From NCBI RefSeq assembly GCF_004331285.1, contig NZ_SJOH01000004.1, positions 124,001-188,000 of the forward strand: DNA of 64,000 bases. The letters are read 5' to 3'. Both the position numbers and the translations under genes were made by a program. The DNA comes from Acinetobacter sp. ANC 3781 (GTDB lineage Bacteria > Pseudomonadota > Gammaproteobacteria > Pseudomonadales > Moraxellaceae). Positions 27,025 through 35,884 of this stretch are shown piece after piece (position 1 is the first letter of the stretch; every line of letters begins with the position of its first letter). The notes beneath the pieces are model-generated. The model saw nothing but the letters and a program-made list of their open reading frames with translations, did no database searches and was not told the origin of the DNA.

Positions 27025-27936
27025 TTAAGAATCAGATTTAATTTTATGGGCGAGGTTTCGACTCGCCTTAATGTCACGGTAAAAGTAGATAAATAAACCA
27101 AAGATTAAGACAAATGCCCCAACAAAAATCATCACTGATAATTTTTCATCATTTAATAAAGCACCAAATAACAGTGCCAACATTGGAGTCAATACAGTCG
27201 TCAGCGATAATGTCGTCGCCTTAATATTCTGTATGAGTTTAAAATAACAGATCATGGCGACTACCGAGGCCATGATTACTGCATAAAACAGGCCCACCAA
27301 GGCTTTGGTATCTGGAATATGTGTAGGCGCATGCTGCCAGATAAAAGGCAACATTCCCAGAGCAAACAGTGCAGAAACCAAAATTGAACCGGTAGCTTGA
27401 GCCATAGGTTCTAGCGGTGCATTAACTTTTTTGACCCAATAAATTGAAGAGCAATAGACAAATACACTGATCAACATTAGCCCGATTCCTATCGGCTGGA
27501 TATGATGATCACTCCCACCCAAGCAAATAATCGCTAATCCCGCTACTGCAATGAACATGCCTCCCCATTGCAAACGGTTCAAATGAATTTGAAAGCCAAA
27601 ATGTCCAATTAAGCCCGCCATGATGGGAGCCAAACCGAACATTAAAGCAATAATGCCTGAACTTAAATATGCGGCTGCCAAATAGGTAAAAAATTGCGAT
27701 CCAATAAAACTACAGGCACCGGCGATATAACTGTGGACTGAAATTTTGTCTGTTGGTAATTTCACCTTGAGTAATAGCAACAAGCTGAATGCTAAGGGTA
27801 ACGCAATCAGGAACCTCAATGCTAATGCCCACAGATTATTTAAATCTGAAACACTCCAGACAATCGCTAATGGCGTCGTGGCCCAAATAAGCACCAATAA
27901 AATATAGGTTGAAACAATATTGGCTTTAGAATGCAT
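27025..27936 (-). CDS. EamA/DMT-family transporter
   Basis: A 303-residue inner-membrane protein with about ten membrane helices in two EamA repeats (about 8-140 and 150-285), as in drug/metabolite transporters such as RhaT or YdcZ relatives. It has an N-terminal W-A-T-T-P-L-A motif and a basic C-terminal tail (K-A-S-R-N-L-A-H-K-I-K). The substrate is unknown. It starts 12 nt after the stop of the YaiI gene and is likely cotranscribed with it. Confidence 0.85.
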   Translation of the reverse strand: MHSKANIVSTYILLVLIWATTPLAIVWSVSDLNNLWALALRFLIALPLAFSLLLLLKVKLPTDKISVHSYIAGACSFIGSQFFTYLAAAYLSSGIIALMFGLAPIMAGLIGHFGFQIHLNRLQWGGMFIAVAGLAIICLGGSDHHIQPIGIGLMLISVFVYCSSIYWVKKVNAPLEPMAQATGSILVSALFALGMLPFIWQHAPTHIPDTKALVGLFYAVIMASVVAMICYFKLIQNIKATTLSLTTVLTPMLALLFGALLNDEKLSVMIFVGAFVLIFGLFIYFYRDIKASRNLAHKIKSDS

Positions 27937-27948
27937 ATCAAGCTCGGC

Positions 27949-28419
27949 TTATTGGGCAGTTTTACGTTTTTGTTTTTGGATGGTTTGATCGAGTGAGCTA
28001 GAAAATTCACGTTTATCACGTTCAGAAATTGGCGGTGGCCCACCTGTGTTGACTCCTGCTCCGCGTAATGAATCCATAAAATCGCGCAAATGCAGACGCG
28101 CTTTGACATTCGCCGTGGTATATACCTCACCGCGTGGATGAATCGCAATACCACCCTTTTCAATCACTAGCGCTGCAAGTGGAATGTCTTGAGTCATCAC
28201 AATATCATGCTCTTTCATGCGATCTATGATTTCTTTATCAGCGGCATCTGCCCCACTCATTACCTGAATAGAATTGATTCGAACTGAAGGCGTGATGCCT
28301 ACATTTTGATTGGCGACAAAAGTGACTTCTAACTGATAACGGTCTGAAGCACGAATAATGACTTCACGTAGAATTTTAGGTAATGCATCGGCATCGACCC
28401 AAAGTTTAAATGGCAGCAC
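27949..28419 (-). CDS. YaiI/YqxD family (DUF188) protein
   Basis: A 156-residue cytoplasmic protein with the family segments L-W-V-D-A-D-A-L-P (residues 6-14), V-T-F-V-A-N-Q-N (about 33-40), [11 protein letters not shown] near 75, and the H-P-R-G-E-V-Y-T block near 95. These acidic residues resemble PIN-like/NYN nuclease centres, but the biochemical role of the family is not settled. It is followed closely by the EamA gene. Confidence 0.88.
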   Translation of the reverse strand: MLPFKLWVDADALPKILREVIIRASDRYQLEVTFVANQNVGITPSVRINSIQVMSGADAADKEIIDRMKEHDIVMTQDIPLAALVIEKGGIAIHPRGEVYTTANVKARLHLRDFMDSLRGAGVNTGGPPPISERDKREFSSSLDQTIQKQKRKTAQ

Positions 28420-28452
28420 AAAGCATCCATAGCAAAAAAATATTAAAATCTA

Positions 28453-28476
28453 GTTTAACAAATTGTTTAACAAATT
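28453..28476. repeat. 12-bp perfect tandem direct repeat upstream of the YaiI gene
   Basis: GTTTAACAAATT occurs twice in a row, 34-57 nt before the minus-strand ATG at 28419, where promoter or operator elements would lie. The rest of 28420-28697 is AT-rich and holds no gene. Confidence 0.5.
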
Positions 28477-28697
28477 CGTGTGACAAAATGATGGATAAAT
28501 CCATTTAGTGAATTGCTCACTGTGAAGCTGAATAAGATAAACTCATTTTTAAGCTTCTTTTCTATTTCCAGAGCTTTCTTTCACTGGATATTTAACCCAT
28601 TTCTCATCATTTGATGGTTAAATTTAGTCAAATGACTTGAAATTTCAAAATAACCCTCGATTTAATATACAAATATAACCCAACATCAATTGTGAAT

Positions 28698-29627
28698 ATG
28701 AAAAATCAAAATAGACCAGAAATTATCACCATTGAAGATCAAAACTTTGGCAGCCATGTCGAACACTGGAATTTACTGACAGACCATCCAACTACAGATG
28801 TGCCGAAGTGGCTTGGTTTGGCGTTAAATGCACCAATTATGCCTATGGGTTTATGTGCCGAAGAATGTGACATGGACGAAACAGTATGGCTAATTCAAGG
28901 ACCCAAAAAAGCAGCAGTGCAATTAAATCAAGTTATTGCAGTTGAAAATAACAAGCCACAAGCTGTGAAAACTGCATTTCCAAGTTTCGAAGGCCCCTAT
29001 AAAGTTGATGCCATAATTGAACGAATCATTAGCTGTAAATCAAATACACAGGCTGTTTTACGCTTAAACTTGGGTGACAATACCATTGTTTATGCTTTTG
29101 ATACGCTCTATAGCGTTAACCATGCACACTATGAAAAAGGTCAAACTTATCTTGCCCAGTTAAATGCTTGGGCTTATGAACTGGAAGCGGTTTCGGACCA
29201 TGAACAATTGGTAGTCGATGATCCTGCTTCAATCAAGCATCACCGTGCTTTAAACGATATTTTAGCAGCCAATGACGGCATTGCACCACCAAATTTACAA
29301 GAACAGATTGATGCTTGGGAACCTAAATCGGAAGATGACAAAGAACCTGTGACGGTCGATTTTTCCAAAATGGTCGCCTATCTTTATGGCGAAAATATGG
29401 GACAGGAAGATGAAGCATGGTTCCAAGGTAATATTGTCGGTAAAACCTCAATGTCCTTTATGGATCAGGACTACACTCTTTATGATGTGGCCTTAATTCA
29501 TGATGAAAATCAGGAAGCCACTTTAATCCGTATTGCAACCAAGAACGCGGCCGATAAAGATTTTCAGATTGGTCAATTTATTCGAGGCAATCTGTGGATT
29601 CAAGTGAATATTTATTCTAAAAAATAA
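28698..29627 (+). CDS. Hypothetical cytoplasmic protein
   Basis: A 309-residue acidic protein with no signal peptide or membrane helix. The ATG at 28698 is preferred over GTG at 28692. It reads as two beta-rich halves joined by a linker: about residues 45-170 and 210-309 share the motif pattern Y-A-F-D-T-L-Y-S-V / Y-T-L-Y-D-V-A-L-I, which suggests an internal duplication. Two Cys in L-C-A-E-E-C lie near residue 52. I do not recognise the family. It stands alone, with its own terminator. Confidence 0.75.
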   Translation: MKNQNRPEIITIEDQNFGSHVEHWNLLTDHPTTDVPKWLGLALNAPIMPMGLCAEECDMDETVWLIQGPKKAAVQLNQVIAVENNKPQAVKTAFPSFEGPYKVDAIIERIISCKSNTQAVLRLNLGDNTIVYAFDTLYSVNHAHYEKGQTYLAQLNAWAYELEAVSDHEQLVVDDPASIKHHRALNDILAANDGIAPPNLQEQIDAWEPKSEDDKEPVTVDFSKMVAYLYGENMGQEDEAWFQGNIVGKTSMSFMDQDYTLYDVALIHDENQEATLIRIATKNAADKDFQIGQFIRGNLWIQVNIYSKK

Positions 29628-29635
29628 TTAGTTCT

Positions 29636-29690
29636 AAACAGCAGCTTAATATTGTGATGATTACCCTTACGATTTAGCTGCTGTTTTTAT
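29636..29690 (+). terminator. Terminator after the 28698 gene
   Basis: AAACAGCAGCT pairs with AGCTGCTGTTT across a loop of about 25 nt, followed by TTTTTAT. About 350 nt of AT-rich DNA without a recognisable gene follow (29691-30040). Confidence 0.65.
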
Positions 29691-30040
29691 ATGAGTTTCT
29701 TATTATTTCATTGCAAATTAATTTTAGGTTTACCCACAGTCCAATATTATATTTAACCTTTTTGAATTCAATTTAAAGCATACTTATCTACAATTTAAAT
29801 TCAAATTTTTATATTTGAAAAAATACGCTCCCGATTATATTTTAGTGATTAATTCCTAGACTTTTATCCCCCTCTTGTCTTGGTTGATAAGAAGTGAGAA
29901 ATAAATGAGATATTTATGTCGATAAAATAAATATTTTAATTACATATTTTTATTTAGTACTTTATTTAATCAAATTTTTATGCTAAAAATGCAAATTACA
30001 AATAGGAATTAACGATAAATAAATCGGAATAGAGCTTTCC

Positions 30041-30181
30041 ATGAAAATCGTGCAAGAAGAAAATATACAACAAGTTGAACATCAACTTGAAAAACGTTTC
30101 CAGTTAGACTCTACTTCATGTCTATTTTTTATGTTAGGCATGTTTATGTCTGCCTATATTTTGCATCACTTTATTCTTTAA
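30041..30181 (+). CDS. 46-residue small membrane protein
   Basis: A short ORF from ATG 30041 to TAA 30179-30181. The first half is charged and helical (M-K-I-V-Q-E-E-N-I-Q-Q-V-E-H), and the last 20 residues form one hydrophobic helix rich in Phe and Met, ending H-H-F-I-L. A GGAATAGAG stretch lies upstream of the ATG. The topology (soluble head, C-terminal anchor) is like many regulatory membrane peptides. There is no homology I can name. Support is limited to topology, the ribosome-site-like sequence and the following terminator. Confidence 0.5.
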   Translation: MKIVQEENIQQVEHQLEKRFQLDSTSCLFFMLGMFMSAYILHHFIL

Positions 30182-30240
30182 GCTTATTTTAATATCTGAC
30201 TTTCAACAGACGTGTTTCAACAACAAAAAATTAATCAATA

Positions 30241-30268
30241 AAAAGCCCATCATGTGACGGGCTTTTTT
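30241..30268 (-). terminator. Terminator after serC (bidirectional)
   Basis: AAAAGCCC pairs with GGGCTTTT, with partial extension CA/TG in the loop and a T-run. It lies between serC (-) and the small ORF (+). Confidence 0.8.
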
Positions 30269-30279
30269 AACTTTAGGGC

Positions 30280-31359
30280 TTAAGCATTGCGTTTTGCAAA
30301 GTCATCCATAAAGTTCACTAAAGCTTGTACACCTTCTAAAGGTACGGCGTTATAAATACTTGCCCGCATCCCCCCAACTGAACGGTGACCTGCCAAATTA
30401 AGAAGATGATTTTGTTCAGCCTCTTTCAAAAACAATTTATCTAGATCAGCATTTGCCAAAGTGAATGGCACATTCATGATGGAACGGTTTTGTTCTGCAA
30501 TAGGGTTTGCATAAAAATCGCTTGAATCAATATAGCCATAAAGCAATTTAGCTTTCTCCAGATTTACTTTATGCATGGCATCTACTCCGCCATTTTCAAG
30601 TAACCATTCAAATACCAAACCAGACAAATACCAAGCATAGGTTGATGGCGTGTTGACCATAGAATCATTCTTCGCTTGCGCTGAATACTTCAAGATACTT
30701 GGGGTTTCAGCTTTCGCTTGATCAAGCAAGTCTTCACGAATAATCACTAGAGTTAAGCCAGCAGGACCAATATTCTTTTGCGCGCCTGCATAGATTAAAC
30801 CAAATTTAGACACATCAATCGGAGCAGAAAGAATGCTTGAAGATAAATCAGATACCAATGGTGCCTTTACTTCAGGAATACCTGAAAACTGAAGACCGCC
30901 GATGGTTTCGTTATCTGCATAATGCACATAAGCCGCATCGTCAGATAAGTTCCACTGGCTTTGATCCGTAATCGCTAATTTACCATTAATAGTTGTGCCC
31001 GCTTCAACGACATTGATCTCGCCATAGCGTTGTGCTTCTTTAAGTGCTTTTTCAGACCAGATTCCGGTATGGATATAATCTGCTTTATTATTTTTGCCTA
31101 AAAGGTTTAAAGGAATTGCAGAAAATTGAAGTGAAGCACCGCCCTGCAAGAACAATACTTTATAGTTCTCCGGAATGTTCATCAATTTGCGTAAATCAGC
31201 TTCTGCTTTTTCTGCCACAGCCACATAGTCGCTACTACGGTGACTCATTTCCATGATCGAAAGACCTTTGCCATGCCAATCGAGCATTTCAGCTTGGGCT
31301 TTTTCTAAAACGGCAGTCGGTAATGCAGCAGGACCAGCACAGAAATTGTACGCGCGCAT
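30280..31359 (-). CDS. serC: Phosphoserine aminotransferase
   Basis: A 359-residue PLP enzyme making phosphoserine from 3-phosphohydroxypyruvate, and also used in PLP biosynthesis. The start M-R-A-Y-N-F-C-A-G-P-A-A-L-P is the standard SerC N-terminus, with AAGGAAAAATC directly before the ATG, so the longer frame to 31386 is rejected. The PLP lysine is in Y-A-G-A-Q-K-N-I-G-P-A-G (about residue 196). The C-terminal G-G-M-R-A-S-I-Y-N-A segment is typical. Confidence 0.95.
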   Translation of the reverse strand: MRAYNFCAGPAALPTAVLEKAQAEMLDWHGKGLSIMEMSHRSSDYVAVAEKAEADLRKLMNIPENYKVLFLQGGASLQFSAIPLNLLGKNNKADYIHTGIWSEKALKEAQRYGEINVVEAGTTINGKLAITDQSQWNLSDDAAYVHYADNETIGGLQFSGIPEVKAPLVSDLSSSILSAPIDVSKFGLIYAGAQKNIGPAGLTLVIIREDLLDQAKAETPSILKYSAQAKNDSMVNTPSTYAWYLSGLVFEWLLENGGVDAMHKVNLEKAKLLYGYIDSSDFYANPIAEQNRSIMNVPFTLANADLDKLFLKEAEQNHLLNLAGHRSVGGMRASIYNAVPLEGVQALVNFMDDFAKRNA

Positions 31360-31659
31360 GATTTTTCCTTTCAAAGTGAAACACAATAAAATAACGGCAT
31401 TTAACCACAGATAGCCTGTGCTTGCAGTAAATTATCCTGAAAATATTTCAATGCTATCGGACATTTAAAGTCAAAAGTTCAATAAAGAGCTGTTGTTCTT
31501 TTCGTTTTAATGATCTTAATAAATACTTCACCCACGATTAAATGCCTGACTCTAGGAACAATTAAAGCTGGACTCAGAATCACGACATAAATAAATGTAG
31601 CTAAAAATTAAATTAATCTTCTTGGCAATTTAAAGATTTCTAAAGGATAACTTTACGCG

Positions 31660-31850
31660 TCACCACTTAACCAGTCGAGCATGTAACCCAATTGCATCAT
31701 CTTCAAATTGGCTCATCCAACCTGCTGCCCATGACCAGTTTACAAATGCTTGATTAATCCAAGTCGATTTGCATGTTTTATTAAGATTTCAAGATACTGA
31801 TAATGTATAGAGGACTTGAAGGACTTTACTAAAAGCACTAAGACGAGAAA
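31660..31850 (-). pseudogene. Possible remnant of a short unknown gene
   Basis: On the minus strand one frame reads K-I-E-R-F-E-L-I-S-R-L, one in-frame TGA, then T-W-I-N-Q-A-F-V-N-W-S-W-A-A-G-W-M-S-Q-F before a TGA. The Trp-rich, gene-like composition in an AT-rich gap hints at a decayed coding sequence, but I recognise no family and see no start codon. The rest of 31387-32063 shows no gene. A TGCGATAA/TTATCGCA inverted repeat lies at 31896-31920. Confidence 0.3.
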
Positions 31851-32063
31851 TCAATTCAAAGCGCTCTATTTTGTCTATATTTAGATTTCTTTTTATGCGA
31901 TAACTATATTTTTTATCGCAGTATTGTGAAAAACCATTCTGATCTGAAAAATAAATAGTGCTTAATATACAAATGCATATTAAACAATACAGTTACTAAC
32001 GATAAAGACATCTTATTTTCAAGCGATGTATAATTTGTTACAACAATGTTGAGAGCTGAATCG

Positions 32064-33554
32064 ATGTTACTGAATTTGACATGGGCACAAAAAAATATAG
32101 ACCAGACCATCAAAATACTGATTAAAATTACTTTATTGTCTAGTTCGACTTTTTATACAACAACAGTATTGGCTCAAAATATTAGTTATGCACAAGCTGA
32201 ACAATCGGTTTTAACGGATTCATATAGCACTCAAGCCAATCTAGCCTTACAACAGGCTTCAAAACTTGAAGCAGAAGCAGTAAAAGGTTTAGGGCTGCCA
32301 CGGGTCGATTTAAATGTACGGGCTTATGCATTTCATAATGAAGTGGATATTCCGCTCGATTCATTTAAAAACAATCTGGAACAAACGCTCTCTCAAGGCA
32401 TCAATGATCGTATTAATCAAGAAAACCTTCCTTCAGGAATAGCTGATCCTTTAAAACAAGGTCTTAATCAAACCATTCATAGCGGCGTGGGTCTATTTCC
32501 CGATTCAGCCAATGTGATTTTGGAAGATCAGGTGATCCGCCCTACAGTTTCAGTATTGATGCCGCTTTATACCGGTGGAATGACTTCCAGCGCTAAGGAA
32601 GTGGCCAGTATTAAAGCACAGCGCAGCCAGCTTAATACTCAGCAACAACAAGACATACAACGCTTTGAACTGATTCAGGCTTACTTCAATGCACAACTGC
32701 AAAAACAATTACTCGATTCAAGCCGTTTCAATTTTGATGCCATGCAAACCCACTATAACAATGCGCTAAAACTGGAAAATCAAGGTTTTATTAGCAAAGG
32801 TCAGCGCATGCAGTTTGAAGTGGCAAAAAACAATGCTGAACGCAGCTATCAAAATGCAGAAGCCAGTCTCAGATCGAGTCTTTTTCAACTGAATAATTTG
32901 TTGCAAAGCAGCCAGATTACGGAGCTCAGCACCCCTCTCTTTGTAAATTCTATAAAAAGCCAATCATTAAGTACCTTGCTGAAAACTTATCAGGATCAAT
33001 CTTCATTAATTCGTAAAATGCAAATGGATACCCAACTGGCCAATGCCAATGTCAAAGCCCAAAATGCAGCGAAAAAGCCCAATCTTTTTGCCTTTGGGGA
33101 ATACAGCCTGGATGAAAAGCAAAACTGGATTGTCGGTGTAGTCGCACGCTACAACCTGTTTTCAGGGGTCGATAAAAATAAAAATATTCAGGCTGCCGAA
33201 TTACAGCGCTATGCTTCTGAATTGATGACGGAACGCAGCAAGCAGGAAATTGAAAATATTATTTATAAATCGTATAGCGAAGTGACTACCGCACAGCAAA
33301 GTCATCAGTTGCTACAGCAAAACATGAAAGCTGCTCAAGAAAGCCTGCGTATTCAAACCCTGTCTTTTAAAGAAGATATGGGCACGGCTACCCAAGTCAT
33401 TGATGCACAAAATACTTTGAGCGGTTTAAAAAGTGAAATGGCGCTAAATGCTTATAAGTATGTGATGTCACTTGCAACTTTATTACAAAGTCATGGCTCA
33501 ATTAATCAATTCCAAAGCTATGTCAATCAAGCTCAAACTTACTATATCCGTTAA
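32064..33554 (+). CDS. TolC-family outer-membrane channel of an exporter operon
   Basis: A 496-residue outer-membrane efflux protein. I place the start at ATG 32064 because GAGAG lies 8 nt upstream; the frame opens at 32046. A signal-like hydrophobic stretch lies at about residues 18-38 (ending V-L-A). Two long helical repeats follow (about 50-270 and 280-490) with the TolC-type N-A-x-L-K-L-E-N/Q-G-F and G-x-x-T-x-x-x-D/V-x-x-A-Q-x-x-L patterns. It should form the trimeric exit duct for the HlyD and ABC-2 genes directly downstream (18-nt gap). Confidence 0.87.
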   Translation: MLLNLTWAQKNIDQTIKILIKITLLSSSTFYTTTVLAQNISYAQAEQSVLTDSYSTQANLALQQASKLEAEAVKGLGLPRVDLNVRAYAFHNEVDIPLDSFKNNLEQTLSQGINDRINQENLPSGIADPLKQGLNQTIHSGVGLFPDSANVILEDQVIRPTVSVLMPLYTGGMTSSAKEVASIKAQRSQLNTQQQQDIQRFELIQAYFNAQLQKQLLDSSRFNFDAMQTHYNNALKLENQGFISKGQRMQFEVAKNNAERSYQNAEASLRSSLFQLNNLLQSSQITELSTPLFVNSIKSQSLSTLLKTYQDQSSLIRKMQMDTQLANANVKAQNAAKKPNLFAFGEYSLDEKQNWIVGVVARYNLFSGVDKNKNIQAAELQRYASELMTERSKQEIENIIYKSYSEVTTAQQSHQLLQQNMKAAQESLRIQTLSFKEDMGTATQVIDAQNTLSGLKSEMALNAYKYVMSLATLLQSHGSINQFQSYVNQAQTYYIR

Positions 33555-33572
33555 TTTTTGCCGGGGAAAAAT

Positions 33573-34754
33573 ATGAATCAAGATCAAAAAAAGTCTGATC
33601 AAGATGTAGAAAACACCTCATCGGACGGAAGCTCTACAGATACCTCAGCTCAAAGCAGTAACGCAGATACGCAAAAAACTGTCGAACAGCAAAGCCATGT
33701 AGATCATGAATTTTTCAGTTATTCAGAACAAGCTCCGACCAGTGAAGATCCTACCTTAAATACAAAAAAGTCAGCGGTGATTAAAGTTGTCGGCATCACC
33801 ATTCTGATTCTACTATTCGGCTTAATTGCTTTCGGTTTATGGAAAAGCTATCAACCGCAACAAGTTGAACTGCAAGGTCGGGTTGAAGCGGAAACCATTC
33901 ATGTCAGTACCAAAGTGCCGAGCCGTATTGAAGAGGTTTATGTGCATGATGGCGATAAAGTTAAAAAGGGCCAGCAACTGGTACGTTTATTCAGCCCTGA
34001 AATTGAAGCAAAAAAACAGCAAGCTCTGGCTTCTTTGCAATCTGCTTTAGCGCTGCAATCAACAGCCGACCGTGGTTCACAACAGGAAAATATTGACACA
34101 TTGCATGCCAACTGGCAAAGCCTGAAAGCGCAACAGGCGTTGGCTCAAACCACATATCAACGTGGAGCAACTTTGTTTAAAGAAGGTGTGATTTCCCGGC
34201 AGCGTCGTGATGAAATGCAGGCCGCAGCGGTTTCAGCCAGTCAAATGACTGAAGCAGCCTATCAACAATACATACGTGCAAAACGTGGCAGCACACCTGA
34301 ACAAAAATCTTCAGCCAATGCCCAGGTCGATATTGCCAAAGCGGCAGTTAACGAGGCCAATGCCTTGGAAGCTGAAACCCAATTGCTTTCCCCAATTAAT
34401 GGCACCGTATCTAAAACCTACGGCAAAGCCTCTGAATTGGTGGCGATGGGTGTGCCTGTCGTCAGCATTATTCAGGATGATGATTTATGGATCAGTGTGA
34501 ATGTCCGTGAAGACCTATATGCCCAAATTTATAAAAGCAAAACCATAGACGGTTTTATTCCGGCCTTAAATCAAACTGCCACTTTTAAAATTAAAAACAT
34601 AGATGCGGAAGGTGAATTTGCCACCATTAAAACCACGCGCCAAACCGGTGGATATGACATTCGCAGCTTTAAAGTTCATTTAACTCCGGTACAACCAATT
34701 GCAGATTTAAAAGTGGGCATGAGTGTGCTGTTTAAAATTAAAGAGTCAAAATAA
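33573..34754 (+). CDS. HlyD-family membrane fusion protein
   Basis: A 393-residue protein starting at ATG 33573, with GGGGAAAAAT just before. It has an unusually long polar, Ser/Asp-rich cytoplasmic head (about 1-72), one membrane helix (about 73-95), a barrel-sandwich/lipoyl half near 105-140 (V-H-D-G-D-K-V-K-K-G-Q), a coiled-coil hairpin (about 145-260) and the second lipoyl half at L-L-S-P-I-N-G-T-V. It resembles the YhiI/EmrA type and bridges inner-membrane permeases with the TolC-like duct. Its stop overlaps the next ATG (TAATG). Confidence 0.9.
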   Translation: MNQDQKKSDQDVENTSSDGSSTDTSAQSSNADTQKTVEQQSHVDHEFFSYSEQAPTSEDPTLNTKKSAVIKVVGITILILLFGLIAFGLWKSYQPQQVELQGRVEAETIHVSTKVPSRIEEVYVHDGDKVKKGQQLVRLFSPEIEAKKQQALASLQSALALQSTADRGSQQENIDTLHANWQSLKAQQALAQTTYQRGATLFKEGVISRQRRDEMQAAAVSASQMTEAAYQQYIRAKRGSTPEQKSSANAQVDIAKAAVNEANALEAETQLLSPINGTVSKTYGKASELVAMGVPVVSIIQDDDLWISVNVREDLYAQIYKSKTIDGFIPALNQTATFKIKNIDAEGEFATIKTTRQTGGYDIRSFKVHLTPVQPIADLKVGMSVLFKIKESK

Positions 34755-35884
34755 TGTGGTCTGGCATGCTGCGTGAACTGCGCTATTTACTGAACAATAG
34801 ATGGGACTTGTGCTTAGCCACACTGGCCCCTTTATGTATGATCGTGTTGTTTAGCAGTATGTTTTCTCAAGGAAAGCCAGAACATTTACCGATTGCAATC
34901 ATTGACCAAGATCAAAGTGAACTCAGCCGAAATATTGAAAAATATGTCAGTCATAATACCGCTTTAGAAGTTGCAGTCGTTTCGCAAAGCCCCGATGACA
35001 TCGAAAAGCTACTCAATCAAACTAAAATTTGGGGCTATATTTCTATTCCGGCTGGGGCTGAACAACGACTGGTTCAAGCCAAAGATGCCGAAATCAGTAT
35101 TGCCTTCAATCAAAGCTATTTTAGTGTTGGGAATTCAATTTCCTCTGCGATGCTGGTTAGTACCGTACAGGCAATGACCGATTTTACCGGACACAATTAT
35201 CTGGAAAATAAAATTCCTTATCTGGCTGCCCCAACACCCCATGTCAAGATATCCCCTTTATATAATCCGGGGTTAAGTTACGAGTTTTACCTTGAACCAT
35301 TTATGATTCCTGCAATTTTGCATTTATTGCTGTGTTGCTGTGTGGCTTTTGCAGTTGGACAAGAGCTGAAATTAAACACCACCGGACAATGGCTCAACCA
35401 GTCCAGTATTTTCAAGGCATTGTTATCCAAAAATTTAACCTATGTGCTGATTTTTACCGCATGGACATGGGTATGGATGTTCTGGCTGATTGAAATCCGT
35501 GGCTGGTTTGTTGCAGGTCAGTTATGGCTCATTCTACTCGGACAGTTTCTCTTTTATAGTGCTTATGCATTTATGAGTAGTACAGTGGTTTTAGCCACGC
35601 GTGACTTAGCCAAATCTTTCGGTTTCATTGCAGTATATGGTGGCTCTTCCCTAAGTTTTGCCGGAGTTACTTTACCTTTAAACAATGCACCACTGTTTAC
35701 TCAATTCTGGGCCAATATTATTCCTTACACTCCTTATGCAAAATTACAAACGCAACAATGGGTGATTAGCAGTCCTGTATCTATTTCTTTATTACCGCTT
35801 GCGGTATTAGCTATTTATTGTCTGTTCTATTTTGGTACTGCCTATTTCTTCCTCAGTAAATATTTAAAGGGAGTTAAAGCATGA
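34754..35884 (+). CDS. ABC-2 type permease, first of two
   Basis: A 376-residue inner-membrane permease of the YhhJ/YbhR (ABC2_membrane_3) type. It has one N-terminal helix (about 20-40), a large extracytoplasmic domain (about 45-175) and five C-terminal helices (about 180-370). The start overlaps the HlyD gene by one nt, and the stop overlaps the next permease by four. Such permeases normally pair with a separate or fused ATPase, but none is encoded in this operon. Substrate unknown (drug or envelope component possible). Confidence 0.85.
   Translation: MWSGMLRELRYLLNNRWDLCLATLAPLCMIVLFSSMFSQGKPEHLPIAIIDQDQSELSRNIEKYVSHNTALEVAVVSQSPDDIEKLLNQTKIWGYISIPAGAEQRLVQAKDAEISIAFNQSYFSVGNSISSAMLVSTVQAMTDFTGHNYLENKIPYLAAPTPHVKISPLYNPGLSYEFYLEPFMIPAILHLLLCCCVAFAVGQELKLNTTGQWLNQSSIFKALLSKNLTYVLIFTAWTWVWMFWLIEIRGWFVAGQLWLILLGQFLFYSAYAFMSSTVVLATRDLAKSFGFIAVYGGSSLSFAGVTLPLNNAPLFTQFWANIIPYTPYAKLQTQQWVISSPVSISLLPLAVLAIYCLFYFGTAYFFLSKYLKGVKA

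Noticed and set aside
31913-32113. 66-aa minus-strand frame before the TolC-like gene
   Set aside because: It overlaps the TolC-like gene start, has no ribosome site and looks like random AT-rich sequence.
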